Origin: Bacillota bacterium
Lineage (GTDB): Bacteria; Bacillota; Bacilli; Bacillales_B; DSM-18226
Direction of reading: 5' to 3'
Assembly: GCA_030705665.1 (NCBI GenBank)
Contig: JAUZQA010000171.1
Location: forward strand, 1-8,057
Length of the DNA stretch: 8,057 bases
Under the pieces are notes generated by a model. The model worked only from the letters and a program-made list of their open reading frames with translations. It did not search any database and was not told the DNA's origin. Below, in pieces: positions 6,587 to 8,057 of the stretch. Each line of letters starts with the position of its first letter. Within the stretch, counting starts at the first letter, position 1. The position numbers and the translations under genes are program-made.

Positions 6587-6611
6587 AAAAAAAAGAGAGA
6601 CTAAGTCTCTT
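6587..6611 (-). terminator. Leftward terminator-like hairpin in the intergenic repeat region
   Basis: On the minus strand AGAGAC, loop TTA, GTCTCT (6610-6596) is followed by C and eight Ts (6595-6587). The stem is short (6 bp) but the T tract is strong. No gene ends here. It could stop readthrough from the DUF4870 gene or end a transcript starting within 6614-7100. Confidence 0.4.
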
Positions 6612-6613
6612 CA
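6597..6613. repeat. 17-bp direct repeat, left copy
   Basis: GAGACTAAGTCTCTTCA is repeated at 7109-7125 with one mismatch. The two copies bracket the whole repeat-bearing, gene-free stretch. This copy also forms most of the leftward terminator-like hairpin. Confidence 0.5.
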
Positions 6614-6704
6614 GATTGTGGAGATAGGAGTATTTTCTCAGCAATTTATTATTTTGTCAGCCATTCTAAATACAAAATTAATTAATAGCCCCTGTAAATA
6701 AGCC

Positions 6705-6736
6705 GGTTGATTTCCGCTCCGGGTGCCAAATCAACC
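6705..6736. repeat. Short palindromic repeat, apparently a collapsed copy of the 131-bp element
   Basis: GGTTGATTT (6705-6713) and AAATCAACC (6728-6736) form a 9-bp inverted repeat around a 14-nt centre. The left part, GTTGATT..CGCTCC.GG, matches the reverse complement of the right end of the element at 6945-7075. GTGCC followed by AATCAAC in the right part also matches that end with the intervening bases missing. It therefore looks like both ends of the element without its middle. Confidence 0.6.
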
Positions 6737-6745
6737 AATTGTAAT

Positions 6746-6784
6746 GCAACACACTTTTTTATCTAACTTTGCTAAGTGTATTGC
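6746..6784. repeat. Imperfect 11-bp inverted repeat
   Basis: GCAACACACTT (6746-6756) is complementary to AAGTGTATTGC (6774-6784) at 10 of 11 positions, across a 17-nt loop. Only broken T runs follow, so it is not a convincing terminator. Confidence 0.35.
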
Positions 6785-6944
6785 AATCTTCCTTTTGTTT
6801 TGGCAGGCTGCAGTAAGAAAGAAGAAAGGAAAAATCAATAGATACCAATTCATATTCATTTTGGCTATATTCTTTTAGTATAAACATTGGTTTCACCACT
6901 ATTTTGATTGATTAGTTGAGCGGAAGGACTTTATGAAAACACTC

Positions 6945-7075
6945 GTTGATTGGCGCGGAAGGCACGAAGACTCCTGCGGGAGTACGGGGCTGGGGAGACC
7001 CCACAGGCGCTTTTCGCGCCGAGGAGGCTCCCCTATACCCCGGCGGAAAGCGAAGTGCCTGGAGCGCCAATCAAC
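6945..7075. repeat. 131-bp GC-rich structured intergenic repeat (Bacillaceae type)
   Basis: A GC-rich island in AT-rich DNA with perfect 12-bp ends, GTTGATTGGCGC (6945-6956) and GCGCCAATCAAC (7064-7075). The stem continues, after a purine-rich internal loop (GGAA/TGGA), as GGCAC/GTGCC. Inside are a hairpin ACTCC-TGCG-GGAGT (6970-6983), a second arm CGGGG plus GGGGAG (6985-6997) pairing with CTCCCC plus CCCCG (7028-7042), and an apical hairpin GGCGC-TTTTC-GCGCC (7006-7020). The result is a branched fold closed by its ends. From memory, similar repeats with CTCCTGCGGGAG and GAGGAGGCTC cores are abundant between genes in Bacillus and relatives, with no established function. It has no coding capacity. 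Confidence 0.8.
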
Positions 7076-7108
7076 AGACCTATTTAACAGCCTATATACC
7101 AGCCTTGT

Positions 7109-7125
7109 GAGAATAAGTCTCTTCA
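7109..7125. repeat. 17-bp direct repeat, right copy
   Basis: GAGAATAAGTCTCTTCA, 16 of 17 identical to the copy at 6597-6613. It lies between the 131-bp element and the DUF4870 stop codon and is followed by a run of six Ts on the plus strand. Confidence 0.5.
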
Positions 7126-7143
7126 CCTTTTTTATGGAAAATT

Positions 7144-7467
7144 TTATTTAATTAATCTAAAAATCCACGGTATTCTATACTCAGATCCTTCATATGCTTT
7201 AATAGCAGCTACGATTGTAAAAACAATGATTAAAATTCCAATCAGCCATAATCCAATAAACCCAATTAGGATAAGTGTTAAAATACCACTAATAACCGTA
7301 TATACAAAATAAGATATCATGAAATTAAAATATTCTTTCCCGTGGTAGTCAATAAAAGATGATTCTTCCCTCTTTGAAAGCCAAATGATAAGTGGTCCTA
7401 AAACCGGCGCAAAAAAACTAATCACATATATGGCAGCAGCAAGGCTTCTTTCTTCATTTTTTGGCAT
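7144..7467 (-). CDS. DUF4870 / Tic20-like small membrane protein
   Basis: A 107-residue integral membrane protein beginning MPKNEERSLAAAIYVISFF. Hydrophobic segments lie at about residues 9-30, 47-72 and 74-90. Between the first two is the conserved hydrophilic piece KREESSFIDYHGKEYFNFMIS, a hallmark of DUF4870, as is the ending AIKAYEGSEYRIPWIFRLIK. The family is widespread in Firmicutes and has no settled function. The start at 7467 is supported by GGGGGAG (7480-7474) 6 nt upstream. A frame extending to 7545 would add 26 residues unlike the family and would bury that site. It is divergent from the amidohydrolase gene, and no convincing terminator of its own follows. Confidence 0.88.
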   Translation of the reverse strand: MPKNEERSLAAAIYVISFFAPVLGPLIIWLSKREESSFIDYHGKEYFNFMISYFVYTVISGILTLILIGFIGLWLIGILIIVFTIVAAIKAYEGSEYRIPWIFRLIK

Positions 7468-7473
7468 CTCTTT

Positions 7474-7480
7474 CTCCCCC
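7474..7480 (-). promoter_or_regulatory. Shine-Dalgarno of the DUF4870 gene, decides its start
   Basis: GGGGGAG on the minus strand, 6 nt before the ATG at 7467-7465. It favours the 107-residue product over the longer open frame. Confidence 0.7.
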
Positions 7481-7620
7481 TTAGAGAAATAAATTCCTAC
7501 ACTAATATTTACGTCAGCATTGCAAAAAGGTTTCTTGGTTTTCAAAACTTTTCAATAGTATTGATTCACGCTATTTTTGACAAAATAGAAAAAAATTAAA
7601 AGAAATGTGAAAGGTAGATT

Positions 7621-8057
7621 ATGACGAAGATACTCTTAAAAAATGCCACCGTTTTCCCGATTACGAGAGAACCCATCTATAGCGGAGACGTTTTAATTGA
7701 ACGCGGAAAAATCAGTAAAGTTGGTAAAAACATCGCAACTGAAACAAGTGTTAAAATGATTGATTGCGGAGAGCTATTTCTTTTTCCAGGATTTATTGAT
7801 GTTCACACCCACATGGGTTTATATGATGAAGGCACCGGCTGGGCAGGAAATGATGCAAATGAAACCGCAGAAATGATGACACCCCATATCCGAGCAATTG
7901 ATGGTGCTTATCCTTTTGACCCTGCTTTTTCAGATGCAATAAAAAGCGGAATCACGACAGTCCATATTATGCCAGGTAGTGCAAATGTCATCGGAGGAAC
8001 CACCTCTGTTATTAAAACATCTGGTAAAAATATTAAAAAAATGATTGTGCGTGAAAC
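7621..8057 (+). CDS. Imidazolonepropionase-like amidohydrolase (partial, C-terminus off the right edge)
   Basis: The visible 145 residues start MTKILLKNATVFPITREP, the beta-sandwich opening of metal-dependent amidohydrolases. FPGFIDVHTHMG follows, with His62 and His64 as the first two metal ligands at the mouth of the TIM barrel. The next stretch (GNDANETAEMMTPHIRAIDG, then FSDAIKSGITTVHIMPGS and NVIGG) matches a COG1228 subgroup related to HutI that is common in Bacilli. Its true substrate is unknown to me, so it should not be named hutI; the neighbours include no histidine-degradation genes. The ATG at 7621 has AAAGG (7609-7613) about 7 nt upstream. The remaining metal ligands lie beyond the window. 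Confidence 0.88.
   Translation, partial: MTKILLKNATVFPITREPIYSGDVLIERGKISKVGKNIATETSVKMIDCGELFLFPGFIDVHTHMGLYDEGTGWAGNDANETAEMMTPHIRAIDGAYPFDPAFSDAIKSGITTVHIMPGSANVIGGTTSVIKTSGKNIKKMIVRE

Larger units (their letters stand above)
6614..7108. other. Gene-free stretch between two direct repeats
   Basis: I see no credible gene in this stretch. Open frames crossing the GC-rich element at 6945-7075 lack ribosome sites and family-like sequence and arise from its base composition. The stretch holds a 32-bp collapsed repeat (6705-6736), a loose inverted repeat (6746-6784), AT-rich unremarkable sequence (about 6785-6900), a short similarity to the repeat end (6904-6929) and the full 131-bp element. 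I recognise no tRNA, riboswitch or transposase remnant. Confidence 0.6.

Noticed and set aside
7107..7133. Rightward terminator formed by GTGAGA and TCTC..CAC before six Ts
   Set aside because: The stem needs a 3-nt bulge and there is no plus-strand gene to end; too weak to list as a feature.
6899..7151. Overlapping small open frames on both strands across the GC-rich element
   Set aside because: They arise from the composition of a structured repeat, with arginine/proline-rich translations, no ribosome sites and no family resemblance.
7468..7545. N-terminal extension of the DUF4870 protein to 7545
   Set aside because: It buries a good GGGGGAG site and adds sequence unlike DUF4870 proteins, which begin near the first membrane segment.
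7577..7605. Perfect TTGACA at 7577-7582 as the promoter -35 of the amidohydrolase gene
   Set aside because: At 16-18 nt spacing only AAGAAA-like hexamers are found, so no credible -10 supports it.

Overview
The window looks like a chromosomal segment of a low-GC, spore-forming member of the Bacillaceae (Bacillus/Neobacillus type). The evidence is AT-rich DNA, strong GGAGG or GGGGG ribosome-binding sites with ATG, GTG and TTG starts, a two-gene bacterial NHEJ system of the B. subtilis YkoV/YkoU type with a forespore-sigma-like promoter, a YdjO-type cold-inducible small protein, and a YuxH/PdeH-type EAL-HDOD protein. All family assignments come from reading the sequence and from memory; no search was run.

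Layout. (1) 1-148, minus: N-terminal part of a YdjO-like zinc-ribbon protein. It starts at a TTG and has a leader of about 125 nt behind a good sigma-A promoter. (2) 424-1254, minus: Ku. 1389-3227, plus: LigD (ligase plus polymerase). They diverge from a 134-bp intergenic region and together form the NHEJ break-repair pathway. (3) 3236-4225, minus: long-form diaminopimelate epimerase, convergent with ligD. The two genes share a perfect 12-bp terminator stem that contains both stop codons. (4) 4320-5570, minus: EAL-HDOD signalling protein (c-di-GMP related). (5) 5714-6499, minus: unrecognised 261-aa protein with two membrane segments and a beta-rich domain. (6) 6500-7143: a 644-bp gene-free stretch holding a 131-bp GC-rich structured repeat, a collapsed 32-bp relative of it, a flanking near-perfect 17-bp direct repeat, and a terminator-like hairpin. 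(7) 7144-7467, minus: DUF4870/Tic20-like membrane protein. (8) 7621-8057, plus: N-terminal part of an imidazolonepropionase-like amidohydrolase that runs off the right edge.

Most genes are ordinary accessory or housekeeping genes, each apparently under its own control. Ku and LigD are the only clear functional pair. I see no phage, insertion sequence, CRISPR array, tRNA or rRNA. No new multi-gene system is evident. The least explained parts are the non-coding repeat region at 6587-7127, the structured leader of the YdjO-like gene, the tandem 13-bp repeats in front of the EAL-HDOD promoter, and the unrecognised membrane protein.
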